A stretch of DNA of 5,100 bases from HGM04593 sp045636125 (GCA_045636125.1 JAZTWX010000034.1:1-5100), one strand, 5' to 3'. Positions 1 through 5,100 are shown, counted from the first letter of the stretch. Made by a program: numbers and translations. The notes: generated from the letters alone by a model not told the origin.

Positions 1-62
1 CGCTGTCGCGCGAATCTGCTTTCGCTCGCTGCAAAATCAAATAAATTTGTTTTTGCTCGCTT
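1..62. repeat. Direct repeat copy A (74-bp period)
   Basis: These 62 bases recur without a mismatch at 75-136, separated by 12 bases (63-74). The unit contains two similar submotifs (CTTTCGCTCGCT and TTTTTGCTCGCT) and an imperfect inverted repeat, 31-42 against 45-56, with one mismatch and a 2-base loop. The copy begins at the window edge, so more units may lie to the left. No coding role is apparent; the 74-base period is not a multiple of three, so the copies lie in different reading frames. Confidence 0.9.
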
Positions 63-74
63 GTTTGCTATTTG

Positions 75-136
75 CGCTGTCGCGCGAATCTGCTTTCGCT
101 CGCTGCAAAATCAAATAAATTTGTTTTTGCTCGCTT
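75..136. repeat. Direct repeat copy B, upstream of the helicase gene
   Basis: This is an exact copy of 1-62. Identity ends at position 137, where copy A continues with G and copy B with A. The imperfect inverted repeat here is 105-116 against 119-130. The copy ends 18 bases before the proposed helicase -7 box, so it borders or includes the region where the -33 contact would lie. The second copy also creates an open in-frame extension upstream of the helicase start, which I regard as fortuitous. Confidence 0.9.
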
Positions 137-153
137 ACACGCAGATTTGTTCG

Positions 154-161
154 TATCTTCG
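154..161 (+). promoter_or_regulatory. Putative Bacteroidetes -7 box for the helicase/nspC operon
   Basis: TATCTTCG is a one-mismatch match to the Bacteroidetes -7 consensus TAnnTTTG. It ends 33 bases before the chosen helicase ATG, giving a short plausible leader. The same octamer occurs at a similar distance before the convergent alkylation repair gene. No TTTG lies at the ideal spacing; the nearest TTG (127-129) is 24 bases upstream, rather long. The box overlaps a small palindrome, TTCGCGAA (158-165). I infer this is the operon promoter. Confidence 0.4.
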
Positions 162-194
162 CGAAACGAATGGCTTGTAATTTTTGTAAAGGAA

Positions 195-2561
195 ATGGGA
201 ATAGATTTCGAAAAGGAACTTAACGCGGCACAGCTCGAGGCTGTGCGTTACAACGACGGCCCTTCGCTGGTTATTGCCGGTGCGGGGTCGGGAAAAACGA
301 GGGTGCTCACCTATAAAATAGCCTATCTGCTGGAGATGGGTTACGAACCGTGGTCAATCCTTGCGCTTACCTTTACAAACAAAGCTGCGCGTGAAATGAA
401 GGAGCGTATTGCAAGCCGGGTGAACAAGCTCGATGCTTCGGCTATTGTTATGGGAACGTTCCACTCGGTTTTTTCAAGAATATTGCGCAAGGAGGCTCAC
501 CTGCTGGGCTTCGACAGTAATTTCACAATATACGACCAGACCGATTCGCGTAGCCTCATTAAGAGCATTGTAAAGGAGATGCAGCTCGACGATAAGGTGT
601 ACAAGCCGGCGGTTGTGGGCGAGCGGATATCGGGTGCAAAAAGCAGGCTTATAACCCCGCAGATGTATGCCCGCGATGCCGGGTTGCAGGGCGACGATGT
701 GCGTGCGCGCATCCCCGCAACCTCGCAGATATATACACGCTATTGCGAGCGTTGCAAGCAGGCCAATGCGATGGATTTTGACGATCTTCTGCTCTATACC
801 TATAAACTCCTCGACGAGTTCCCCGATGTGCGCGAAAAGTATGCCCGCCGTTTCAAATATCTTCTTGTCGACGAGTATCAGGACACAAACTCCTTGCAGG
901 CTGCCATTGTGTGGCAGCTCACAAAGGAGCGTCAGGCGGTGTGTGTGGTGGGCGACGATGCGCAGAGCATCTACTCTTTCCGCGGTGCGAATATAGGCAA
1001 TATCCTCGGTTTTACCGAGCGTTATCAGGGTGCCCGCATCTTTAAGCTCGAGCAGAATTACCGTTCCACAAAAATGATTGTGGAGGCGGCCAACAGCGTT
1101 ATAAAAAAGAATGCCAACCAAATAGAAAAGAGTGTTTTTTCGGAGCGCGGAACGGGCGAGCCTTTGCAGGTTTGCGCCGCATATTCCGACTTTGAGGAGG
1201 CCGAAATTGTAGCAAACAAGATTGCCGACCTGCGTCGTCGTGCGCGTTTGCAGTACAGTGATATTGCAATTCTCTATCGCACAAACGCCCAATCGCGTGT
1301 GTTCGAGGAGGCTTTCCGCAAGCGCGGTTACCCCTATCGCATCTACGGCGGTCTTTCGTTCTACCAACGCAAGGAGATTAAGGATGCAATAGCATACTTC
1401 CGCCTTATGAGCAACCATAACGACGAGGAGGCTTTCAAGCGTATTATAAACTACCCGGCACGAGGCATTGGCGACACCACGCTGCAGAAGATAAAAACGG
1501 TGGCTACCGAGGCGAACGTGAGCCTGTGGAGTGTGATGTGTGAGCCGCAGGCATATAACCTTGCCGTGAACAAGGGCACGGCCTCAAAACTGCTCGGCTT
1601 TACAGGGCTTATAGAGTCGTTCACTGCGCTTGCGGCCGAAAAGGATGCTTTTGAGGTTGCGTCGGTGGTGTTGCGCGAGAGCGGTGTGTGGGGCGAGATT
1701 TTCAGGGATAACAGCGTGGAGGGGAAGGCCCGCCAGGAAAATATCGAGGAGCTGCTCGACGGTATTAAGGAATTTGTCGATATGCGCACCGAGGAGGGTA
1801 ACCCCCATAATCGTCTCACCGACTTTCTTGCCGAAGTTTCGTTGCTCTCCGACCAGGATTCGAATGACGAGGATGATGACAACCGAGTTACGCTTATGAC
1901 CATACACGCGGCCAAGGGATTGGAGTTTCCTGCGGTTTTTGTCGTGGGGCTCGAAGAGGAACTTTTCCCAAACCAATGTGCGCTTGTCTCTCCGCGTGAA
2001 ATGGAGGAGGAACGCCGCCTTTTCTACGTTGCAATTACCCGTGCAAAGGATTATTGCATACTCTCGCACTCAAAGACCCGCTACCATTATGGCACGACCG
2101 AGTATCACGAGCCCAGCCGTTTTATAAATGAAATAGACAGCCGTTACCTCACCGGCAATGTACCAACTATGGCACAGCAGCAAAGGCCTGCCGGCGGTAT
2201 GTTTGCCGGTACCTTCAATCGCAGTGCGCAGGTGGCGCAAGGCAGAATACAGCCCACCCTTCAGCAGCGCCCGCAGCAGGTGGCTGCAGCGCAGCCGCAA
2301 CAGCGAGTGTTGCAGGCCTCTTCGTTTACCGAAAAACCTCGTCTGCAGCGTATGTCCGACGTTGTGCGCGACTTCTCGGCGCCCGCAAGTTCTCACTCGT
2401 CGCTTGCGCCGGGTATGTTTGTGCAGCACGACCGTTTCGGAGTGGGAGAGGTTGTCTCGACCGACGGTGTGGGCGAGAATGCAAAGGCTACAATAAAATT
2501 CAAGAATGCAGGTGTGAAAACCCTGTTGCTTAAATTCGCAAAATTAAAAATTATAGGATAA
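195..2561 (+). CDS. pcrA: UvrD/PcrA-type superfamily 1A DNA helicase
   Basis: Encodes a 788-residue ATP-dependent 3'-5' DNA helicase of the UvrD/PcrA/Rep family. Relatives unwind DNA in nucleotide excision and mismatch repair, remove RecA filaments and clear transcription-replication conflicts. All core motifs are visible: Q-motif Gln13, Walker A AGAGSGKT (28-35), Ia TFTNKAA (59-65), Ib GTFHS (87-91), MDFDDLL (193-199), Walker B VDEYQDTN (225-232), III GDDAQSIYSFRGA (253-265), IV EQNYRST (286-292), V TIHAAKGLEF (569-578) and VI VAITRAKD (612-619). A Gln/Ala-rich linker (about 659-739) leads to a C-terminal Tudor-like module starting GMFVQHDRFGVGEV (740), which in PcrA/UvrD contacts RNA polymerase. 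The ATG at 195 is chosen because the protein then starts MGIDFEKELNAAQ, as in the family, with AAAGGA just upstream. A TTG 123 bases earlier is also in frame, but it would translate repeat DNA. The stop overlaps the nspC start by one base. Whether it is strictly PcrA or UvrD is a naming matter. Confidence 0.95.
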   Translation: MGIDFEKELNAAQLEAVRYNDGPSLVIAGAGSGKTRVLTYKIAYLLEMGYEPWSILALTFTNKAAREMKERIASRVNKLDASAIVMGTFHSVFSRILRKEAHLLGFDSNFTIYDQTDSRSLIKSIVKEMQLDDKVYKPAVVGERISGAKSRLITPQMYARDAGLQGDDVRARIPATSQIYTRYCERCKQANAMDFDDLLLYTYKLLDEFPDVREKYARRFKYLLVDEYQDTNSLQAAIVWQLTKERQAVCVVGDDAQSIYSFRGANIGNILGFTERYQGARIFKLEQNYRSTKMIVEAANSVIKKNANQIEKSVFSERGTGEPLQVCAAYSDFEEAEIVANKIADLRRRARLQYSDIAILYRTNAQSRVFEEAFRKRGYPYRIYGGLSFYQRKEIKDAIAYFRLMSNHNDEEAFKRIINYPARGIGDTTLQKIKTVATEANVSLWSVMCEPQAYNLAVNKGTASKLLGFTGLIESFTALAAEKDAFEVASVVLRESGVWGEIFRDNSVEGKARQENIEELLDGIKEFVDMRTEEGNPHNRLTDFLAEVSLLSDQDSNDEDDDNRVTLMTIHAAKGLEFPAVFVVGLEEELFPNQCALVSPREMEEERRLFYVAITRAKDYCILSHSKTRYHYGTTEYHEPSRFINEIDSRYLTGNVPTMAQQQRPAGGMFAGTFNRSAQVAQGRIQPTLQQRPQQVAAAQPQQRVLQASSFTEKPRLQRMSDVVRDFSAPASSHSSLAPGMFVQHDRFGVGEVVSTDGVGENAKATIKFKNAGVKTLLLKFAKLKIIG

Positions 2562-3730
2562 TGGATAACGAAATTCTTAAAAATGTGCCCTCGCCCTGTT
2601 ATGTGATGGAAGAGGCTCTTCTGCGTCGCAATCTTTCGCTCATTTCGCGTGTTGCAAGTGAGGCCGGCGTGGAAATTATTCTGGCTTTCAAGGCTTTTGC
2701 CTTGTGGAAAACTTTCCCTGTGTTCCGTGAGTATATAGGCTCGGTAACTGCAAGCTCCATACACGAGGCTCGTTTGGGCTACGAAGAGTTCGGTAGCAAG
2801 GTGCACGCTTTTTCGCCTGCTTACACCGATGCCGATTTTCCCGAATTCGTGCGTTGCAGCAGCCACATCTCTTTTAACTCGCTATCGCAGTATGAGCGTT
2901 TCTACCCCCGCACACAGGAGGTTTCGCAGCCCATCTCTTGTGGCGTGAGAATAAATCCCGAATATTCCGAAATTGAAACGGAACTTTATAACCCCTGCGC
3001 TCCCGGCAGCCGTTTCGGTGTCACTGCCGATATGTTGCCTGCTGTGCTCCCCGCTGGCATTGAGGGTTTCCACTGCCATTGCCACTGTGAGTCCGATTCT
3101 TATGCTCTTGAACACACCTTGCAGCATATTGAGGAGAAATTCGGCAAGTGGTTGCCCACAATAAAATGGCTTAACTTGGGTGGCGGCCACCTGATGACAC
3201 GTGCCGACTATGATGTGGAGCATCTTATAGCTCTCTTGAAAGGCTTGCGCAGCCGTTACCCCAACCTACAGATAATTCTTGAGCCTGGCTCGGCTTTTGC
3301 TTGGCAGACGGGCTCTCTTGTGTCGTCGGTGGTTGATGTGGTTGAGAATCACGGAATACGCACCGCTATACTCGACGTGAGCTTCACCTGTCATATGCCC
3401 GACTGCCTTGAAATGCCCTATCAACCGCGTGTAACAGGTGCTGTTTCGTTGGAGGCCGATGCTGTGAAGAGCGCTGCTCCTGCCGATTGTGTCTATCGCC
3501 TCGGCGGTAACAGCTGTCTTAGCGGCGATTACATGGGCAGTTGGCGTTTTCCCCACGAACTTAAAGTGGGTGACAAGGTGGTATTTGAGGATATGATACA
3601 CTATACAACCGTGAAAACAAATATGTTCAACGGAATATCGCACCCCTCAATCGCGTTCCTGCGCGAAAATGGCGAGTTGCAGATGTTGCGTGTATACGGT
3701 TACGAAGATTACCGCGACAGAATGTGTTAA
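2561..3730 (+). CDS. nspC: Carboxynorspermidine/carboxyspermidine decarboxylase
   Basis: A 389-residue, PLP-dependent, fold-type III (alanine racemase/ornithine decarboxylase-like) enzyme. It removes the carboxyl group from carboxyspermidine or carboxynorspermidine, the last step of the spermidine route built from putrescine and aspartate semialdehyde. Visible landmarks are the PLP lysine Lys44 in LAFKAFALW, a substrate-channel segment GFHCHCHCES (170-178), the phosphate-binding LGGGH (206-210), EPGSAF (241-246), the C-terminal catalytic cysteine region GGNSCLSGD (315-323, Cys319) and MIHYTTVKTNMFNG (Tyr348). Length is normal for the family. The ATG lies within TAATG, overlapping the helicase stop by one base, which suggests one operon with coupled translation; AGGA at 2555-2558 is the only weak ribosome-binding match. 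The dehydrogenase partner that makes the substrate is not in this window. Which substrate is preferred cannot be read from sequence; carboxyspermidine is the expected one in Bacteroidales. The gene ends 6 bp before the stop of a convergent gene. Confidence 0.95.
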   Translation: MDNEILKNVPSPCYVMEEALLRRNLSLISRVASEAGVEIILAFKAFALWKTFPVFREYIGSVTASSIHEARLGYEEFGSKVHAFSPAYTDADFPEFVRCSSHISFNSLSQYERFYPRTQEVSQPISCGVRINPEYSEIETELYNPCAPGSRFGVTADMLPAVLPAGIEGFHCHCHCESDSYALEHTLQHIEEKFGKWLPTIKWLNLGGGHLMTRADYDVEHLIALLKGLRSRYPNLQIILEPGSAFAWQTGSLVSSVVDVVENHGIRTAILDVSFTCHMPDCLEMPYQPRVTGAVSLEADAVKSAAPADCVYRLGGNSCLSGDYMGSWRFPHELKVGDKVVFEDMIHYTTVKTNMFNGISHPSIAFLRENGELQMLRVYGYEDYRDRMC

Positions 3731-3736
3731 AATGCT

Positions 3737-4504
3737 TTACACCGCTTCAATGGTGCGTGTCTTGAACGATTCGCGTGCCTTGCGGGTGTATAGCTTTATA
3801 ATATCGGCGGGCAGGTTGCTGCGGCGCACATACAAGCGTGTGCGCTGCGGAAACTTTGCAAGCGCCGTTGCCAACAGCCAAGCAACGCCCATACGGGCGT
3901 AGTAGGGGGCTGCACCGGGAGCCGTGCCCTCTTGCGGGGTTAACGGCTTTTTCTTTGCGCTTTTGTATTGCGACTCTATTCTGCCGAAATCGAGCGTGTC
4001 TATGCGGTTGAAAACGGTGTCGGTCCACTCGTCGTTCAAAAAATAGCACATTGCTGCAACAACAGCAAAACGCACCTCGAATTCTTTTGCCGATTCGAAC
4101 CACGGTTGCAGGAACTCCCACAAACTCTTTTTGTCGGCACGTGCTATCCATTTTGCGTGGGAGCAGAAAGAGTCGCACACAGCCCAGTTGTCAATAACGG
4201 GAATGTAGCGAGCGAGCAGGGCGAGCCGTTCTTCGAGCGGGCATTTAATAAGGTTTATTATGTAGCCCCAAATGACAACTTCTTCGTGGCAAAGATCCTC
4301 GCTCGCCTCCTTTTCGAAGCGTGAAATGTATTCAATGCCGTTTTCTGCGGCCAAACTCTTTGCAACAGCCTTAATTTCGGGTGCGTGCAGTCCCATAACG
4401 GCGCGCCCGGGCAGGGCGTTTATTATGCGCAAATGCCCTTCGCGGTATTTTTCATCGTTTTTGAAGCGCTCGCACACCAGCGGTTGCAAAAAATCTTTAA
4501 TCAT
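3737..4504 (-). CDS. AlkD-like DNA alkylation repair protein (HEAT-like repeat glycosylase family)
   Basis: A 255-residue protein of the DNA alkylation repair (AlkC/AlkD) family, built from HEAT-like helical repeats. AlkD enzymes excise positively charged alkylated bases such as 3-methyladenine and 7-methylguanine. Residues equivalent to the Bacillus cereus AlkD active site are present: Trp107 and Asp111 in DNWAVCDSF with the same four-residue spacing, Arg145 in EFEVRFAVV, and Trp209 in MGVAWLLATA. Other family signatures are HEEVVIWGYII (73-83) and the C-terminal YTRKARES. The segment between Arg145 and Trp209 is about 25 residues longer than in B. cereus AlkD; the extra piece is a basic, Pro/Gly/Ala-rich stretch around 180-200 (KSAKKKPLTPQEG). 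The start is the ATG complementary to 4502-4504; no strong Shine-Dalgarno is seen, as is usual in this phylum. It is transcribed toward nspC, and its own promoter lies just upstream. Glycosylase activity is inferred; some family members are structural rather than catalytic, but the intact quartet favours activity. Confidence 0.9.
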   Translation of the reverse strand: MIKDFLQPLVCERFKNDEKYREGHLRIINALPGRAVMGLHAPEIKAVAKSLAAENGIEYISRFEKEASEDLCHEEVVIWGYIINLIKCPLEERLALLARYIPVIDNWAVCDSFCSHAKWIARADKKSLWEFLQPWFESAKEFEVRFAVVAAMCYFLNDEWTDTVFNRIDTLDFGRIESQYKSAKKKPLTPQEGTAPGAAPYYARMGVAWLLATALAKFPQRTRLYVRRSNLPADIIKLYTRKARESFKTRTIEAV

Positions 4505-4533
4505 ACACTAAAATAACATTAAGAAATCCATAA

Positions 4534-4541
4534 CGAAGATA
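4534..4541 (-). promoter_or_regulatory. Putative -7 box for the AlkD-like gene
   Basis: On the minus strand this reads TATCTTCG, one mismatch from the TAnnTTTG consensus and identical to the box proposed before the helicase gene. It ends 29 bases before the AlkD-like start codon, giving a leader of roughly 20-25 bases. I see no convincing TTTG at the expected -33 position on the minus strand, so the assignment rests on the octamer and its distance from the start. Confidence 0.4.
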
Positions 4542-4643
4542 GCAAAATGTTGCCATACCCTTGCCCGAAAAACAACTTTTTGTGTGCAAAAGAACCATTT
4601 TGAGAAAAACTTTGCATTATTTGTGAAAAAAAAGACGAAAAAC

Positions 4644-4674
4644 TTTTGTAGTTAAAAAAAAAGTCCTACCTTTG
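4644..4674 (+). promoter_or_regulatory. Strong Bacteroidetes promoter for the tRNA-Gly array
   Basis: The sequence shows a -33 element TTTTG (4644-4648), an 18-base spacer containing an A-tract, and a perfect -7 element TACCTTTG (4667-4674; consensus TAnnTTTG). Transcription would be expected to start around 4679-4682, about 30 bases before the first tRNA-like unit. This is the best promoter in the window and is typical of stable-RNA genes in Bacteroidales. It is divergent from the AlkD-like gene promoter about 100 bases away. Confidence 0.8.
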
Positions 4675-4686
4675 CACACGCAAAAC

Positions 4687-4702
4687 GCAACAAGATAGTT
4701 GC
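4687..4702 (+). other. Small leader hairpin before the first tRNA-like unit
   Basis: GCAAC (4687-4691) and GTTGC (4698-4702) form a five-base-pair stem with a six-base loop AAGATA in the predicted leader RNA. It ends 7 bases before the first tRNA-like 5' end at 4710. It could separate the leader from the RNase P site, but such a short stem may be chance. Confidence 0.3.
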
Positions 4703-4709
4703 AATGCAC

Positions 4710-4800
4710 GCGGAAATAGCTCAGTTGGTAGAGCACAACCTTGCCGCAAAAGAAAAGGTTTCCAACCTTGGCAAGGAGAGCAAAACTAATAGGACTAACC
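4710..4800 (+). pseudogene. Chimeric unit 1: tRNA-Gly 5' half joined to conserved hairpin segment
   Basis: Bases 4710-4745 are identical to the 5' part of the complete tRNA-Gly at 4813: acceptor strand GCGGAAA, full D arm, the 5' strand of the anticodon stem, and the loop up to anticodon GCC. The anticodon 3' strand, T arm and acceptor 3' strand are missing. They are replaced by a 55-base segment (4746-4800) that is exactly repeated in unit 3. CCTTGCC (4739-4745) can pair with GGCAAGG (4770-4776), and inside it AAGGTT (4755-4760) with AACCTT (4764-4769), leaving a three-base loop and a nine-base one-sided bulge. This cannot fold as a functional tRNA. It is either a pseudogene or a small RNA with another role; the label pseudogene is conservative. 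It is the first unit downstream of the strong promoter. Confidence 0.85.
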
Positions 4801-4812
4801 GCGAAATAAAAT

Positions 4813-4885
4813 GCGGAAATAGCTCAGTTGGTAGAGCACAACCTTGCCAAGGTTGGGGTCGCGAGTTCGAGCCTCGTTTTCCGCT
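4813..4885 (+). tRNA. tRNA-Gly(GCC)
   Basis: A complete 73-base tRNA folds by eye. Acceptor GCGGAAA pairs perfectly with TTTCCGC (4878-4884). The D stem is GCTC/GAGC with loop AGTTGGTA. The anticodon stem is CAACC/GGTTG with loop TTGCCAA, giving anticodon GCC at 4846-4848. The variable loop is GGGTC, and the T stem is GCGAG/CTCGT (one G-U pair) with loop TTCGAGC. Discriminator T4885 fits the U73 typical of bacterial glycine tRNAs, and the overall sequence closely resembles E. coli tRNA-Gly(GCC) as I remember it. The 3' CCA is not encoded (TCAACA follows), so it must be added by nucleotidyltransferase. It decodes GGC and GGU. It is the second unit of the array and probably shares the 4644-4674 promoter. 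Confidence 0.97.
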
Positions 4886-4897
4886 CAACAAAAACAA

Positions 4898-4917
4898 AGT
4901 GCAATGCAAAATGCACT
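4898..4917 (+). other. Small hairpin downstream of tRNA-Gly
   Basis: AGTGCA (4898-4903) and TGCACT (4912-4917) form a six-base-pair stem with an eight-base loop in the linker between the complete tRNA and unit 3. No U-run follows, so it is not a standard intrinsic terminator. It could mark a 3' processing site. The leader before unit 1 also contains GCAATGCA, so this linker may be partly a copy of the leader. Confidence 0.3.
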
Positions 4918-4922
4918 ACAAT

Positions 4923-5013
4923 GCGGAAATAGCTCAGTTGGTAGAGCACAACCTTGCCGCAAAAGAAAAGGTTTCCAACCTTGGCAAGGAGAGCAAAACT
5001 AATAGGACTAACC
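4923..5013 (+). pseudogene. Chimeric unit 3: tRNA-Gly 5' half joined to conserved hairpin segment
   Basis: Bases 4923-4958 equal the 5' half of tRNA-Gly(GCC) through the third anticodon base. Bases 4959-5013 are identical over all 55 positions to 4746-4800 of unit 1, including both arms of the bulged hairpin. The following linker (5014-5024) resembles but does not equal the one after unit 1 (ACG... against GCG...). Identity therefore ends close to the same point, which defines the end of the repeated element. It cannot form a T arm or a full acceptor stem, so it is not a working tRNA. Confidence 0.85.
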
Positions 5014-5024
5014 ACGAAAAAAAT

Positions 5025-5100
5025 GCGGAAATAGCTCAGTTGGTAGAGCACACCTTGCCGCAAAAGAAGAGGTTTCCAACCTTGGCAAGGAGAGCAAAAC
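5025..5100 (+). pseudogene. Chimeric unit 4 (cut by window edge)
   Basis: This is the third chimeric copy, with two differences from units 1 and 3. One A is missing from the AA just before CCTTGCC, so its tRNA part is 35 bases (5025-5059). There is also an A-to-G change at 5069. The substitution lies at the base of the inner hairpin stem and turns an A-U pair into G-U, so the stem still forms; the deletion lies just outside the outer stem CCTTGCC/GGCAAGG. Forty-one bases of the conserved segment are visible before the window ends. Confidence 0.8.

Larger units (their letters stand above)
4710..5100 (+). repeat. Tandem array of tRNA-Gly-derived units
   Basis: Four units start at 4710, 4813, 4923 and 5025, with spacings of 103, 110 and 102 bases. 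All share the first 35-36 bases of tRNA-Gly(GCC). Units 1, 3 and 4 continue with the same 55-base non-tRNA segment; unit 4 is cut by the window edge after 41 of these bases. Unit 2 continues as a normal tRNA. Short A-rich linkers join units 1 to 2 (12 bases) and 3 to 4 (11 bases); a 37-base linker follows the complete tRNA. The near-perfect identity points to recent amplification or ongoing gene conversion. No protein-coding gene is credible here; reverse-strand open frames are translations of tRNA sequence. Confidence 0.95.

Noticed and set aside
72..194. In-frame N-terminal extension of the helicase from a TTG codon
   Set aside because: It would translate the second repeat copy, has no family counterpart, and lies partly upstream of the likely promoter. 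The ATG at 195 gives the normal family start.
474..1418. Long reverse-strand open frame (314 codons) inside the helicase gene
   Set aside because: It lies wholly antisense to a gene with every helicase motif intact, and its translation resembles no family I know. It is a shadow caused by codon bias.
4739..4790. Intrinsic terminator formed by the chimera hairpin
   Set aside because: The stem is followed by AGAGCAAAAC, not by a U-run, and the intact tRNA lies downstream of the first copy and must be transcribed.
4781..4800. Similarity of the segment's end (ACTAATAGGACTAACC) to the 3' end of 23S rRNA
   Set aside because: The resemblance is short and remembered only loosely. No longer rRNA match is visible on either side.
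4746..4812. Intron inserted in the tRNA-Gly anticodon loop
   Set aside because: No 3' exon follows the 55-base segment; the next sequence is a new tRNA 5' end. The segment is also far too short for a group I intron.
4721..5063. Reverse-strand open frames over the tRNA array (62 and 79 codons)
   Set aside because: They translate the antisense of tRNA sequence; phrases such as RKTRLELATPT are familiar false proteins from tRNA loci.
4710..5100. CRISPR array
   Set aside because: The repeated units contain a recognisable tRNA half, and both the 36-base and the 55-base parts are conserved. There are no unique spacers of regular length.
4710..5100. Integrase attachment sites left by a mobile element in tRNA-Gly
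   Set aside because: Such duplications normally carry the 3' half of the tRNA. Here the 5' half is repeated, the spacing is only about 100 bp, and no integrase gene is visible. It cannot be fully excluded because the array continues past the window.

Overview
The window looks like a stretch of Bacteroidales (Bacteroidota) chromosome. The main evidence is promoter style. A near-consensus Bacteroidetes promoter (TTTTG, 18-base spacer, TACCTTTG) precedes the tRNA region, and two protein genes have an identical variant -7 box (TATCTTCG) about 30 bases before their start codons. Start codons have A/T-rich upstream sequence and weak Shine-Dalgarno matches. A carboxynorspermidine/carboxyspermidine decarboxylase also fits the spermidine route used in this phylum. 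I cannot fix the genus from sequence alone.

Layout, left to right. Positions 1-136 hold two identical 62-bp copies of a repeat at a 74-bp period; the array may extend beyond the left edge. A forward gene pair follows: a complete UvrD/PcrA-type DNA helicase (195-2561), then nspC (2561-3730), joined by a one-base TAATG stop/start overlap. A reverse-strand AlkD-like DNA alkylation repair gene (3737-4504) converges on nspC with only 6 bp between stop codons. The segment 4505-4709 is non-coding and carries divergent promoters, one for the alkylation repair gene (minus) and one for the tRNA region (plus).

The most unusual part is 4710-5100. It is a tandem array of four units with a period of about 102-110 bp, each beginning with the 5' half of tRNA-Gly(GCC). 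Only the second unit (4813-4885) is a complete, well-paired tRNA. In the other three, the tRNA sequence stops exactly after the third anticodon base. It is replaced by a conserved 55-base non-tRNA segment that can fold with the tRNA half into a long bulged hairpin. The array runs off the right edge. The promoter at 4644-4674 reads into a chimeric unit first, so chimeric RNAs and the real tRNA-Gly are probably co-transcribed. I know of no described system that matches this; it could be an undescribed family of tRNA-derived small RNAs or a tandemly amplified pseudogene.

The protein genes are ordinary housekeeping functions: helicase-driven DNA repair, polyamine synthesis and alkylated-base excision. 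Two of them concern genome maintenance, but the arrangement does not show a dedicated system.
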